NCBI GenBank assembly: GCA_026119935.1
Contig: JALRMH010000002.1
Coordinates: 682,001-746,000, forward strand
Source: Endothia cerciana
Lineage: Eukaryota > Ascomycota > Sordariomycetes > Diaporthales > Cryphonectriaceae
Direction: 5' to 3'
Length of the DNA: 64,000 nt
This document shows, one piece after another, positions 26,315 to 37,134 of the stretch. Under the pieces are notes generated by a model. That model was not told the origin of the DNA and did no database searches. It saw nothing but the letters and a program-made list of their open reading frames with translations. The stretch's first letter is position 1. Every line of letters starts with the position of its first letter. The position numbers were made by a program, and so were the translations under genes.

Positions 26315-27222
26315 CATTCGACGGGTACTCGTAATAGCAGTAAATATGAATTGGAAACTTGGGCTTTCATGGTTATGTTGGGCGGCGTGAAGTCAGCGGG
26401 CGTAATGTCAGCTCTGTTCGAGCCCTGTGTCCAGGTGGCGTGGGAAGTTGTACACTCCGTCGTCTGATGGTCAATCTAGCTACGAGCGTGAGCCCTACAG
26501 TGATCATTTCCACAGGGGACAACAGGCTGCGGGGGGTTGTACCTACGGGGACTGCAGGAGGATTCATGCCTGCTTATCTCTCATGCAGAGACTACATCGC
26601 TGGTGTGTCATGTGAGGAGGAGGAGGAGGAGCAGACCTGGATGCGGGACTTACAAGAGGAGCCCGTCGCCCTTGGGCTAATGGCACAAAGGAGCATGATT
26701 TCCGGGCCTCGAACCATTCAAGATTGTCTCCTGGGGATGTGTCGGGCAAGCAACTCTGCGGTCAACGAACGGATATTCCCCGGTTTCTGTTTAGAGACCC
26801 TGACGGCGACATCCCGATGCCCGAGGCTTGCTCAGCCCATCCACCGAGACAGTATGGGGGTTGCCCGGCCGGCTGTTTGTTTACTAAGGAGCAGGCCCTT
26901 CGACGCGTTGGCTAAATACGATGGATGCAGCCCGCATGGCATACCGTGCGAGGCGATCCAGTAACCACTCCGTCCAAGCGCAGCATTCCTACGCGTTCCC
27001 TTCCGGCCTCCCGACTTCATGGCACCGGTTGGCCGGCGGCATCCCAAGCGATCCTGCCGGTCAAATGAGTTGGTATTGTACGGCCAACCCAGGCATAGTC
27101 AAGAAAGGGCACGGCCAATAAATGGCACGGTCAGATCCCAAACGGCCAGCAACCAACCAAGCTCGTCCTAGGCATCATCCGGATCCCCTCCCTCTGAGCC
27201 GCAATATATAAAACGGTCCCTC
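25511..27222. other. Start of gene desert; no supported gene
   Basis: Short overlapping frames only. A GCA microsatellite lies at 26281-26313. The longest frame (26359-26964) has no recognisable composition or motif. A TATA-like stretch (ATATATAAAACGG) at about 27204-27216 sits just before the start codon of the decayed gene at 27223. Confidence 0.55.
26281..26313. repeat. (GCA)11 microsatellite
   Basis: Eleven GCA units in non-coding sequence. Confidence 0.95.
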
Positions 27223-28331
27223 ATGGCGGGCCCTCAGAACCAGAAAGGACACGGCGCAGGCGAGTTATCGCAGAGCGATCGTCCTGCGAAGGCCCCTCAC
27301 AAAGACGAGTCTTCGCGAAGCGAGTACTCAGCCAGGACACCCGACCAGGACCAGACGCCAGGCGACAGCCCTACAGCAGACAGAGCCAGCTCGTCCTCAT
27401 CTGAACGGGCCTACCCGCCCGCGTTTTGGGACAATCTTTCGAAGGTCCCGCTCTGCCTTGGGAGCCCCTGGTAGAACTCGACCGTCGGGACTCGTGCCCA
27501 GCCTAATTCCCCTCCTCCGCCTCGTCCGCCGGCGCCGACGACTACCGCAGGGCTCGCTCGATTTTCACGCCGTGGTGGCCCAGAATTGTGTCATCTTCGG
27601 GGATATCGCGCTCCCGCCGCAGGGAACCAGGGGCTGGCTGATGCTACGGAACCCCAGAGCCTCGCGACTGAGTGGACGATGGCCGCAGACGGCGAGAGAC
27701 TCACAGCCTAGGATCCCGCCTTCGAACAGCACCCGACCGACCATGCTGTCTATCCGGCCGGGAAATCGCAAAATCCAGGCTTGGAGGAGGTCAAGGCGGC
27801 ACTGGCCGTCCCGGGGCCATCACTGTTCGCCCTCTCCCTTCTCTGAGGGCGCATTCGAGACATTCCGAAAGAACGATGAGAAGGCTAGGGACGAGAACGA
27901 CGTGAACCTGCACGTGATCCCCACCATCACCGGGGCAGTGCAGGACGACCATCCCTCCGCCATGAACACGCAGTTTGCGCATCTTGAGCCGCCTACGGAC
28001 GGCACAATAGCACCAGCCCAGCCGGATATATACGACGGCGCATACCCTGAACAGCTCGACCGACCTATCCGCCATGAAGCTCGGCCGGCATGTCATCCCC
28101 TCGCCGATGCTCGATAGGCCGATGGCGCCAACCTTCTTCGTAGAAGCGAAAGGGCCGAATGGATCCGCAGCGGTAGCAGTTCGACAGGCTCGCTACGACG
28201 GGGCGGTCGGGACACACGCCATGCACAGCCTGCAGAACCACGGTGCAAAAGAACCAGTCTACGACGGCAACGCATATACGTTCAGCTCGACCTACCACAG
28301 TGGCCAGGAGACATGCGTGTTGAAGACTTGA
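27223..28331 (+). pseudogene. Decayed member of a fungal multigene family (DUF7924-like, EAK motif)
   Basis: Family sequence is visible in pieces across all three plus-strand frames. From an intact ATG at 27223, the first frame reads a disordered Ser-rich start ending FWDNLSKVPL (to about 27455). Another frame gives PLVELDRRDS. The first frame resumes at about 27499 with ARFSRRGGPEL and FEQHPTDHAVYP, interrupted by TAG at 27709. A third frame from about 27835 gives EGAFETFRKNDEKARD and PDIYDGAYPEQLDRP. A further shift near 28075 leads to MAPTFFVEAKGPNGS, AMHSLQNH and YDGNAYTFSSTYH, ending at 28331. At least four frameshifts and one internal stop make it non-functional. From memory this is the expanded Sordariomycete family now called DUF7924. 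The PD...EAK pair resembles a PD-(D/E)XK nuclease core (inference). A TATA-like box lies just upstream. Confidence 0.82.
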
Positions 28332-29058
28332 TCCTCCCCCGCCAACAGCAGCCGGGGGAACCGCAACATGATCTGCTCGTGACGACTAGCGGAGAGCGCG
28401 AGGTTGGCACTTCTACGAGGGTTATGGATCTCCCGGGGCAGATGCGCTTGTGCTTGACGGCAGGGCACGGGCGAGTCAAGATGGCTTGTTGAGAAGGACA
28501 TCTCGCCTGCCAGTAGATGTTCTGGTAATTCTCCTCGCCGCGAACGGTTGGAACTGCAGCAGCATGCGGGGGCCTCTCCTGGCCTCTCCTTGTTGCTCAT
28601 CCTGTAATTTTTTTTATATTTTTTATATTTTCTTTGGCCTTTCTTTAGATACCTGCTAGACTGTACCTGACAATGGATCACGGCCCCACGGCATCAAAAC
28701 TCCTGATGACTTGTTCTCTGCATCGCGACCACCGGCGCTGGGGACGATTGAAGTTCTGTCAGTAGTAGGAAGTCACCACATAGACCCACGCATCACGAGA
28801 CTGATGCTTGCCTTTGTTCCCACCCGACCGCCGCCGTCTCCCAGCTCCTCCCGTGTCCTCAAGGCCCATGGTCACCGAGCCAGTGCCTGTGGAAGAAGCG
28901 GCGAGGAGGACCGCTGAGAACACGTTGTCGGGTTCTGCGAGTCTCGCCGGAGCTTCCCGGCGCGGCCTCCGGGGCCGAGAAGTTTCGGTCGTGGCGTTCT
29001 CACCATTACACACACAACCAACTCAGGATCCACGCCTTTCCTTGTCCGCGCGCGGGAA

Positions 29059-29099
29059 TATTTTTTTTAAAAAAACCCCCCCCCCCCAAAAAAAAAACC
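29059..29099. repeat. Adjacent T, A, C and A homopolymers
   Basis: T run, A run, long C run and A run follow one another with almost no other bases, in a spacer. This may be true low complexity or an assembly fault. Confidence 0.9.
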
Positions 29100-31132
29100 C
29101 TACCACCAGAGGCCACGTCCCGTCGGGGGTCCTTACGAGGCTCACGGGCTTTCGTTGACGATCAGTGGCATTCTGGGAACCTCAGCATCCGGTATGTGGG
29201 CGGCCTCGGATCGCCAGCCCAGGGGGGGGGGGGGCGCGCGCAACACGGGGAAAGATGCGGCAGTCAGACGAACGGCCATACGAGGCTCGATGCTACTATT
29301 TTTGGCAGCCCGAATCCGGATAACACGGGGGGGTCTGCCTGCTGGGCCCTGGCGTGCTGTAACCATGGCCCCCTTGGATGTGCTGCTCGCATTGTATGAG
29401 CATCAGGTGACTGGCCGACCGGGGAGGGGCAAGGGGGGGAAAAGAAAGAAAGTTAAGCCGTTGCATCTGAAGATTTACCGGTCCGGCATGAGGAGTCGCA
29501 CATCATGTCTTGGGCTCAGGGCATTCCCGTCCGAACCATGGGATGAGGTGTCGGGGACCGGACGGGGCCAAGCTTCCGCTCAAGCTTCCTGGCACCCGGA
29601 GGCGTGGGCTGCTTCCGTCTGTGCTTGGGTGGTCCGAGAAATACGGCCGGGACGCACCAGAGCATGTCTGTGAAGAGACAGGAGAAGTCGCAGGCCGGGG
29701 CAGCCAGCGTCGAGGAAAACGACGGGGCCTCGGATGCTCAAGAGCCGCCAACAGGCACGTCCGGCGCTGGGTCCGAGCCGGCCCTCCTCTGCCCGCCGCA
29801 GAACGAGATGCCCCCAGGGCCCAGCATCGGGAGCCCTGGAAGGGAGCTCCCTCGTCCCAGACAGAGCTGACTGACTGGGCGGGTCAGGCCACCGCTCATC
29901 CGATCATCATGCCGCGGCGGTGTGGACTGCCCCCCCAAGTCACAGGTGGTCGGTGTTACACTCGGTCCCTTCTACCTTGTTGCCCCCGGTGCCCCGGGGA
30001 TTGAGCGAGGCTGGGAGGCTGAGAGGTTGGGCCTTGGCGTCGATGGGTTGCCGTTTCTGCAACATTGCGTGCGGGAGCTGGGTGGATCGCGAATCGAGAA
30101 CCTGATTCCTGAAGGGGGTCGTCCGGGGGGAGGGGGGAGGGGGGAGGGTGGAAAGTCTCCCGTTGGCCGTCCGCTGCGAGACGAGCGGAAGATCCGCAGT
30201 GCAGTGTAGGCATGTGGGGCTGAAGGGAGATGAGCCTTTTGTTTCGTTTCGACGAGTTCAGGCGAGGCTTGAGCACGTATCATGATGGAACTCACAGCGC
30301 AGCCTGAGCTAGAAACCCAACCCCCCCCCCCCCGAGGGCCTCTCTAGGCATAAAAATCTACCCTGTTTTGACTCATACACGCCCCAGTAGGCGGGTATCG
30401 CTGTCCAGAGGCGTGCCAAGGAAGCTGGAGCTCGACGGAGGCAGGCCAACCAAAAGGGATCACGGTCGAGATGTCTCTCGATGGGGAGGGCAAGGAGAGT
30501 AAACTCTAAATGCCACACCGATGTCGTATCAGCGGACGGAGGGGTGGAGTGGCAGAGATTCCCACTTGACGGCGGGAGTAGATCATGGGACTACTATATC
30601 GACGGCTCAGACGAGTCCTTTGCCAGTTGTCCAGCTCCCCCATGTGAAGCCCTCCCCCTGGTACGCGGCGAGGTTTAATCCAGCGGTGAGGGGGAGGGGG
30701 CGTGGGTGGTTTTCTCGCCCGCTCACTGAACCCAGTCCTAGCACCCTCCCCTCCCTCCCCTCCCTCCCCCTCCCCAAAGATGGAGGAGAGGTCGCCCGCC
30801 TTGCCTGCCACGCCTCTGGCCCGTCATTTTTCTTTCACACGACCTATCCCCCCACTCGTGTGGGTGCATGACCGGTGAGGGTTGAGCCTGCCGGCGTATG
30901 TATGCCGTGCCACCGTGGACCAATGCCGTGTGAGGGCAAGCAGATGCACTGCTACACCAGCCTGCATCGGGACCCCGGAGCTCGAGAGCCTGCAAGCCCA
31001 GCCCCGCCCGGCACGGGACAAGGAGGCGGGCCGTTTCCCAAGAGCCACAGGCTCGCGGCGGAGGACGTCGCGGGTCCCGCCCATCCGGCTGTCTTGGCGA
31101 GATGCCTGGCCGTCATGGTTCCTGCCCTGGGT

Positions 31133-31134
<2 letters not shown>

Positions 31135-31163
<29 letters not shown>

Positions 31164-31248
31164 GCGGGCGGCCCCCCCCCCCGGGGGGGGGGGGGGGGGG
31201 GGGGGGGGGGCCGTTTGTGTCCCCAACGCAACACCCCCCCCCCCCCCC
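31135..31248. repeat. Giant G/C homopolymer block
   Basis: A G run of 30 (31135-31164), a short GC linker, C11 (31172-31182), G28 (31183-31210), then a 23-bp gap and C15 (31234-31248). These are the longest mononucleotide runs in the window. They have strong quadruplex/hairpin potential and low base-call reliability. Confidence 0.95.
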
Positions 31249-33767
31249 GGGGTTGATGTTCGTGATTCCACCTGGGGCAGGTCGGGCCCTCCAGCCCTTG
31301 GTGCGGTGGCAGTGAGATCCGGGCTAACAACATATTGGGGTGGTAGGCCATCATAAATCATCGACAAGAGATCTGCGATGGTAAGTATGCGGGATATACG
31401 CATGCGACCACGCTATTGTGAATGTTGAGAGACCGTCGCCCGCCCCAACGCACACCGTTGGGGACGGTTAGTCCATGCCCGTTGGACATGCAGGCGGCGT
31501 CGGATGGACGAGTGACGTCGGACGCTCCCCGGGTGGGGCGTTCACTGCATATGTACGTGATGACAAGGTCTAGACTCCTCGATGAATACCTGGGAAGCCC
31601 AGTGTGCCCGCGCCAGACGGGTGGACACCTGCCGACGGCATCATCCCTCCGAGCCCTGACAGCAGTGGACCAGTAGGGCTGCGAGCCCGTAACTTGCCTG
31701 GTTGGGCGGGTGGAGATAGACACACCTGTGAGCGGTCGTCGTCGGGATCCCCTCGGTCGGTCTCGAAGCACGACCAAGACAGAGACTGTCACAGGATGAG
31801 CTGGGCGCCTCACCCGGATCGTCCGGGGGGGGGGGGTAAGAAGAACAACTCTGTACCGGATGCGGGAGGAACCGCAACAGCCATGATCCCAAACCCTCTC
31901 TTGGCATCTGTAATACACCCACCCACCCAGCCGCCTTGGCCGTCGGCGCCAGGGTGGGGCTCCTCACTCGGCCTTGTCGCCGGTCCATGGGCTGGGGGAT
32001 CCGCAGCCCGAAGGAAGCTCCCCAGGACGTCCCAGGCCCGCGGCGGGGGGTGGGGGGGTGGGTGGGTAACCTCGTCCAGCGCTTGGGCTCTGCTATGTGT
32101 TGGAGCTGGAAGCAGGCCAGAGCCGGCTCCCGCAGAGGGCTACTATAGTATCAGTCTGGGCCCGCTACTATAGTATGGCTCGCCTGGCCGTCCCCGTTTG
32201 GCTGGCATTGAAGCGTCGATAAGGCTAGTAACATCCCTAACGCAGATAGCGCCCCAGAGGTTGCACGACCAGTAGTAGAGGGAATGAATCTCTTCGCGGG
32301 CCAGACACGCTGGCCCATCCCGTTCGTCCCCCCGTCCGGGCCCTGTGGTTCGAAATGTCCGACCTCGATGGAGCCGTCGACGGCGCGGCGGGTGTTGTTG
32401 TGATGTCTGCATACACGCGTGTGCTGTGACTATGGTCTGCGGATCAACCGCCGGGACCCGTGGTCGTGGTAGGCCGGGACGATAAGCTCGCCCCTAGGGC
32501 GACACTGCAGCCGTGAGAGGTCATCCTCCACCCAGAACATGCGGCTCCCGAGGGACAAGGCAGGCCCGGTGGTCATGATAATGGGCCCCCTCCCGGCGTC
32601 CACATCCCTGGGTCGGTACCGTAATAGTAATAGTAAACCGTGCTACGCCGCTTACCACAAGTACCATGCAGGCCATGCCATGGCAGGTAGGGTCGTCAAG
32701 GGGGCCCGACCAGGCAACGTCAAGGCTGGATCTTGCACGCATGCAGACACGGACGGACCGAAATGGCCTCCTCTAGCCTTTTGGTCTGGCATGCACCCCG
32801 CCCAAGAGGCAAAGGGCACAAAGCAGCAGCGTGGGCTTGTGGAGCCGCTGCTAGGGTGCCGCGTCCCGAGGGAGACGAAACTCGTCGTCGAGGGAGAAGA
32901 AACTTCGGATTTCCCCCTCGACCTTTTTCTTTCTTTCTTTTTCTTCTTCTCCTTTCCCCGCCGGGGGTTGTACCCGGTTTGCAGGACCTCCTGCCGATGC
33001 TCGCGAGCAAGAAAGAGGAACCGCCGTGCAGCGTCATATCTGCCCACCGCAGCATTCCAGACAAAGGATCAGATGTCGCGGTTCGGGAACTACTGTAGTA
33101 GAAGACCACCGTAGATAGCACCATGGTAGTAGGAGGGCCCCCAAAAGAGAGGGGATCGGCATTCGTACCATGAGCGGGAGGCCAAGGCGGCCGGCCCTGA
33201 TAATGATGCATGATGGGGTTGGACCCCCTGCCGTGGTGCCCGATCCCCAGCGCGCCCTTGTCTGTCTCCTGCTGTGGCACCCCAGAGGCGCCCAAGGGCA
33301 CCCCCCCGGATGACAAGTAAGACGCAACAGATTCTTTCGATAAGTGGTGAGTGACGCAAGTCGGGCCCCTACGCGTGTCGCGGAGGACCAATGCCTCCAA
33401 ATACGAGCCAGGAATGACATCAGCCGTGCTGCGTTCCTCCCCCTCAAGGCAAGCGGCTTGTTGAGGAGGAGGAGGAGGAGGAGGGGGGGAGGGGGTGAGC
33501 TTTGTACTGTTTTTGTATGTACTATGGTACACACACGTACTGCTCCCTTTTTGCCGCTGGCAGCAGTCGACACGGGATGTACATAGTATTAGTATCAAAG
33601 GTGGGGGGGGGGGGGGAGGGAAGCGGAAACATGGTGGGCGTCGGATGGGGAGGAGAACCTGACGGGACGAGGCCAGGGAGGCGCCTAGACTTCACACTGC
33701 ATCGCGTCAAACACGGGCAGACCCTGAACGTCCCTTGGGTGGCACCCGGGAGGCCCTGGGTGTGGGT

Positions 33768-33769
<2 letters not shown>

Positions 33770-33798
<29 letters not shown>
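33770..33798. repeat. (GT)n microsatellite
   Basis: About 14 TG units in spacer DNA. Confidence 0.95.
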
Positions 33799-33941
33799 CC
33801 CTAGGGGTATGGGCGTGGATTGGGGTGGATGTCTCGCGACAGGGGAGAGAGCTCTCGCCTTGAATTCCGGACCGTGATTTGCGAGCAGATGGTCTGCCTC
33901 CTCTTCCCGGGGGGCTCCCTGACCTCGAGCTCTGAAGGGTT

Positions 33942-33945
<4 letters not shown>

Positions 33946-33985
<40 letters not shown>

Positions 33986-34000
33986 CCTCTCTCTCTCTCT
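33946..34000. repeat. Interrupted (CT)n microsatellite
   Basis: Roughly 55 bp of CT units with one short interruption, about 460 bp upstream of the small gene at 34465. It could be part of its promoter. Confidence 0.95.
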
Positions 34001-34464
34001 CCTCCTTTCTCATGGCACTACGGGTATGGTAGTAGCGGCTTGAGTGAGTGCCACTCTGCCCTGCTATGGTCGGCCCCATTCTCCCCTTCCCTCCCTTGAG
34101 GAGAGGGTCGTTTGGTATAAAGGAAAGGGTCCGTGTTGATCTCCCAGGCCTTCTTCCCCTCCTCCTTCCTATCCTCAATGATATCTCTGTGAGACCGGTT
34201 CACTACGATCTTGTATCCCTTGTTGAGCCCATCCACCTATTCTATCCACAAGAGAGAAGGAATAACACCAACCAACACGGCCACTATCTCTGTCCACCCA
34301 CCCACCTGCCCCGACCCGCCTCGCCTGACCTCTAGGGTGAAGAAAAGGAAGGAAGAAAAAAAGGAGGGGAAAAGAGAAAAAAAAATTCAAAGAACACTTT
34401 TGAAACTCGTCGAATTGAGAGTCCCGTCCCGTTCGATACCTCAAGTCCCAGCCAGGCTCAAAAG

Positions 34465-34553
34465 ATGTCTTCGTACTGCGCAAACTACTACGTAAGTTCC
34501 CAGGGGGGGGGGGAGGGGTGCGATACCGCCCCGGTGCCCACACACACACACAA

Positions 34554-34612
<59 letters not shown>

Positions 34613-34903
34613 CACACATATACACATACACACACACCCCATGCACGAGTGGGACAGGGTGACTAAGTCCTCCTGCACCAGGGCTCCATCAACTGCCACA
34701 ATGTCGTCAGCCGCTTCGGGGACCGCTGCAAGCTGTGCCTCGCCCTCAAGAGCGGCGCCTCGATGAGCGACGGCCTCCTGCCCGAGGACGCGCACCACCG
34801 CTCCTCCAAGGGCACCGCGGCCGAGGTCCCGAGGAGGCACCGCCACCGCTCGCACGAGCCGTCGGGCAGGTCCGTCCGGGTGGACTCCCGATACAATAAC
34901 TGA
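34465..34903 (+). CDS. Small Cys-containing protein, 82 aa, two exons
   Basis: Exon 1 is 34465-34491, nine codons reading MSSYCANYY, followed at once by a GTAAGT donor. Exon 2 is 34682-34903, joined in phase 0 after TGCACCAG, with a GACTAAG branch-like site about 20 bp earlier. The 82-residue product continues GSINCHNVVSRFGDRCKLC and then a Ser/His/Arg-rich basic tail ending DSRYNN. Exon 2 third positions are nearly all G or C, unlike the surrounding spacer, which supports coding. The four Cys (positions 5, 14, 25, 28) could bind metal, but I do not recognise the family. No signal peptide. The 190-bp intron is largely a CA microsatellite plus a G run. Additional 5' exons are possible. Confidence 0.68.
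34540..34638. repeat. Interrupted (CA)n microsatellite inside an intron
   Basis: CA units with a few A interruptions fill about half of the intron of the 82-residue gene. CA repeats near splice sites are known to affect splicing in other eukaryotes. Confidence 0.95.
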
Positions 34904-35718
34904 GAGCGGCCCTCAAAAGAAGAAGAACAACTATGACGGGCCATCGGAAAAACAACAATATCAAGGACTATTACGACATGAATGACGCCACAACCTCCCC
35001 CCCCCTTCCCCACCTACTAACATAGCAACCAGAGGGCGTACCATGGGATTCTGAATTGTGGGTTTTCATCAGCTTGGCAGGTGCCCCAGGGGCGTATGCA
35101 GGAGGCACATCAAGCAGGACACGGGGTCGACCAACAAAATGCCGGATGGGGTGGGGTCGTGGCAAGTAAAAGTTTGGTGACATTTCCAACTCTTCCTTGG
35201 AAATCGAAAGGGTTCTTCAAAGGGGTCCTCGGAGGATACGAGGTCGTTGGCGTTTGCGGAGTCCTAATTGTCTGTGGGCATATCTTGGAAGATATTCGCC
35301 ACCGGCTTTCATCGGGGGAGAAAAAAAAAAAAAAAGTCTCTCTGCTGGACAAGGGATGGACTTAATTAATAATTCATGTGACGGGGAAAAAAAGAAATGA
35401 CAGGCCGGATAGCCACTTTTCATCAGACAGATTGGAAGAAACCCAAAACAGGCTTGGTCATCAACATCAATTCGTTAGTGCTCCAGTGGCCCCCCCGTAT
35501 CCTATATACACGCGGTGAAAAGCAGGCCCTGGTCGGCGGTGCAGCAAGCAACCGAGGTATACGTCCCATGAAAAAGAAGAAGCGAAACCCCCCCCCCCCC
35601 ACCCAAAAACCCAGGCCGCCCTCTTGCAATTCCAGCCCTAGCCCCAAGGGTCATCATCCATCATATCACCGACCAACGCTGCGAGAGGCGCAACGGGTTC
35701 CGAGGTGGGGGCGCCTCC
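34904..35718. other. Spacer between convergent genes
   Basis: About 800 bp containing an A run near 35321-35335, a C run near 35588-35600 and several AT-rich patches suited to 3' end formation. No supported gene. Confidence 0.55.
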
Positions 35719-36513
35719 TCACCAGAGCCGTCGCTGGTAGTAGAGAGGCGAGTCACCCTGCGACAGCCTCTGTATCTCCTCCTTGATCAGCCTTCTCCGC
35801 TCCGCCCTGCTGATGGGCTTCTCGCCTTCTCCGCCCGGGCCCGGGCCAGATCTCTCTTCTGCCATGTCCTCCATCCTGACTTCCCATGGCGCCCGTTGCG
35901 GCGGTGCCTGCGCTTGCGGCCTGTCCCGCGGCGGCTGTTGTCCTTCTTCCTGCTCTCCAGAGTTCCCACCGTCTTCCCCATCTGGCGTGCTGTCCCCAGC
36001 CAGCACGACCTGCTCTCGCTGGTCCATAACCTCTGGTAGCGTCTCCTGAACTTCGATGTCGACCACCTCAATCTCGTTGTCGTCGTTGTCGTCGACGCCG
36101 CCGCCGCCAATCTCCTCGCCGGCCACGGCAGACCCCTTGCCGATGCTGATCCGCCCAGACTTCAGCCTCACCGGCCGGCCGTACTCGTCCAACATGACGA
36201 TGGTCCCGTCTGCCAGCTCGGTCGTGTCATCCCGGAACCGGTCGGGGAGGTATATATGCGGCGAGGTGTCCGGTCTTATCGCAGCGCGCAGGTGGCGTAC
36301 CGTCCTCTGCTGGATGGCATAGCCGCTAAGGAAGAGCGCGGCCGTGAAGGCGACGACTGTTGTTGTTGGAGGGGGTCCAAGGTCAGCTTGTGGCCCCCGG
36401 GCGGGTCGAGTAAAATAGATACATGCATGCACACACACGATTGGGGGGGGGGGGGGCAACTCACTGATGGCTGAGGATATGGCGACGGACACTTGTGACG
36501 ACGTGAGCAGCAT
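35719..36513 (-). CDS. Small single-pass membrane protein, conserved in fungi, 228 aa
   Basis: Exons 36513-36465 and 36356-35719. The 108-bp intron (GTGAGT donor followed by a long C run, CAACAACAG acceptor) splits a codon after its first base. Splicing joins MLLTSSQVSVAISSAI to VAFTAALFLSGYAIQQRTV, making one N-terminal transmembrane helix. A short basic segment (RHLRAAIRPD) and a conserved-looking block (RFRDDTTELADGTIVMLDEYG, one residue beyond which the order falls) follow. The rest is acidic and Pro/Gln-rich, closing with a basic helix (ISRAERRRLIKEEIQRLSQ) and YYQRRLW. This pattern matches an uncharacterised ascomycete family, probably of the mitochondrion or endomembrane, with no known reaction. 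It is divergent from PRP38 with 621 bp between the starts. Confidence 0.82.
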   Translation of the reverse strand: MLLTSSQVSVAISSAISELPPPPPIVCVHACIYFTRPARGPQADLGPPPTTTVVAFTAALFLSGYAIQQRTVRHLRAAIRPDTSPHIYLPDRFRDDTTELADGTIVMLDEYGRPVRLKSGRISIGKGSAVAGEEIGGGGVDDNDDNEIEVVDIEVQETLPEVMDQREQVVLAGDSTPDGEDGGNSGEQEEGQQPPRDRPQAQAPPQRAPWEVRMEDMAEERSGPGPGGEGEKPISRAERRRLIKEEIQRLSQGDSPLYYQRRLW

Positions 36514-37041
36514 GATCTCTGGTTTCCATATAGACGTCCTAGAGTGTCTGACATCAAAGAGGTCTCAGCCCGAGAGACGATGAGGGTGTTGGGACTCAAG
36601 CCGGACACGGCAGGGTGCGTGCAGGTTGTTTTGGCGGGAGTCGGTTGGTTAGTGGTTCGTCGCGCGAGGCTGGCACCCGCCGACGGGGAAAACGCCGGTG
36701 GCTGGGGTTGGTTGCGTTTCCTGCGTGTGGGGGGGGGGAATGTTGCGTCACTTTCCCAGATGGGCAATCTACAAATAGACGCCAGGGCAACCACAGCCGC
36801 TAGCCTTATCGATAAGACCCTGCCCTGCGTCCTTGGCCTGGTGGGGCTTGTGCCTCTGCCAGCTTTGCAGCTGCACATCTTCTTAGCCGCACATCTTCTC
36901 CTGCATCCAGCAGCCGAGGCCTTGCTCGCTCTGCGCCTGAAGGTCAATCCGGGGAAGGCAGAGCTGAGGACGGAGGACAGCCTCAGCCCTCACAAGGATC
37001 GTCACCTTTCCAACCCTCCTCGACGGCGTCATCCACCCCGG

Positions 37042-37075
<34 letters not shown>

Positions 37076-37134
37076 AGGGTTCGGCGTCGAAGCCACCAGG
37101 CAGCCTTCTTCCCACACCACGAGCCCGGACGACG
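36514..37134. other. Divergent promoter region, membrane protein / PRP38
   Basis: 621 bp between two divergent ATGs. The PRP38 frame stays open through it, but family alignment puts the true start at 37135. It contains a G run near 36730-36738 and a CTG microsatellite at 37043-37074 that would lie in the PRP38 leader. Confidence 0.6.
37043..37074. repeat. (CTG)n microsatellite in the PRP38 leader
   Basis: About ten CTG units roughly 60 bp before the PRP38 ATG. Confidence 0.95.

Larger units (their letters stand above)
28332..34464. other. Gene desert, about 6.1 kb, rich in homopolymers
   Basis: No supported gene. Open frames here, including one of 292 codons at 32720-33598 on the minus strand, arise in GC-rich low-complexity DNA and cross homopolymers. 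Notable elements: an A/C block at 29059-29099; G or C runs near 29222-29234, 30321-30334, 31135-31248, 31827-31836 and 33602-33615; a GT microsatellite at 33770-33798; a CT block at 33946-34000; and a paired GCTACTATAGTAT motif near 32130-32175. Confidence 0.6.

Noticed and set aside
26359..26964. 201-codon plus-strand frame in the desert
   Set aside because: Composition is not protein-like and nothing resembles a known family.
27223..28331. Reading the decayed gene as a functional spliced gene
   Set aside because: Frame changes fall within conserved blocks without donor/acceptor pairs, and an in-frame TAG interrupts the best-matching segment.
29155..29673. 172-codon plus-strand frame
   Set aside because: Spans a G homopolymer and has no motif or homologue I recognise.
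32330..32365. Possible tRNA B-box (GGTTCGAAATG)
   Set aside because: No matching A box, acceptor stem or anticodon loop around it.
32720..33598. 292-codon minus-strand frame in the desert
   Set aside because: Crosses a polyproline-coding homopolymer and a polybasic stretch, overlaps other long frames, shows no family signal; GC-rich DNA produces such frames by chance.
36544..37134. N-terminal extension of PRP38 through a polyalanine (CTG) tract
   Set aside because: The frame is open, but homologues begin at the ATG at 37135 and the upstream sequence is promoter/leader-like.
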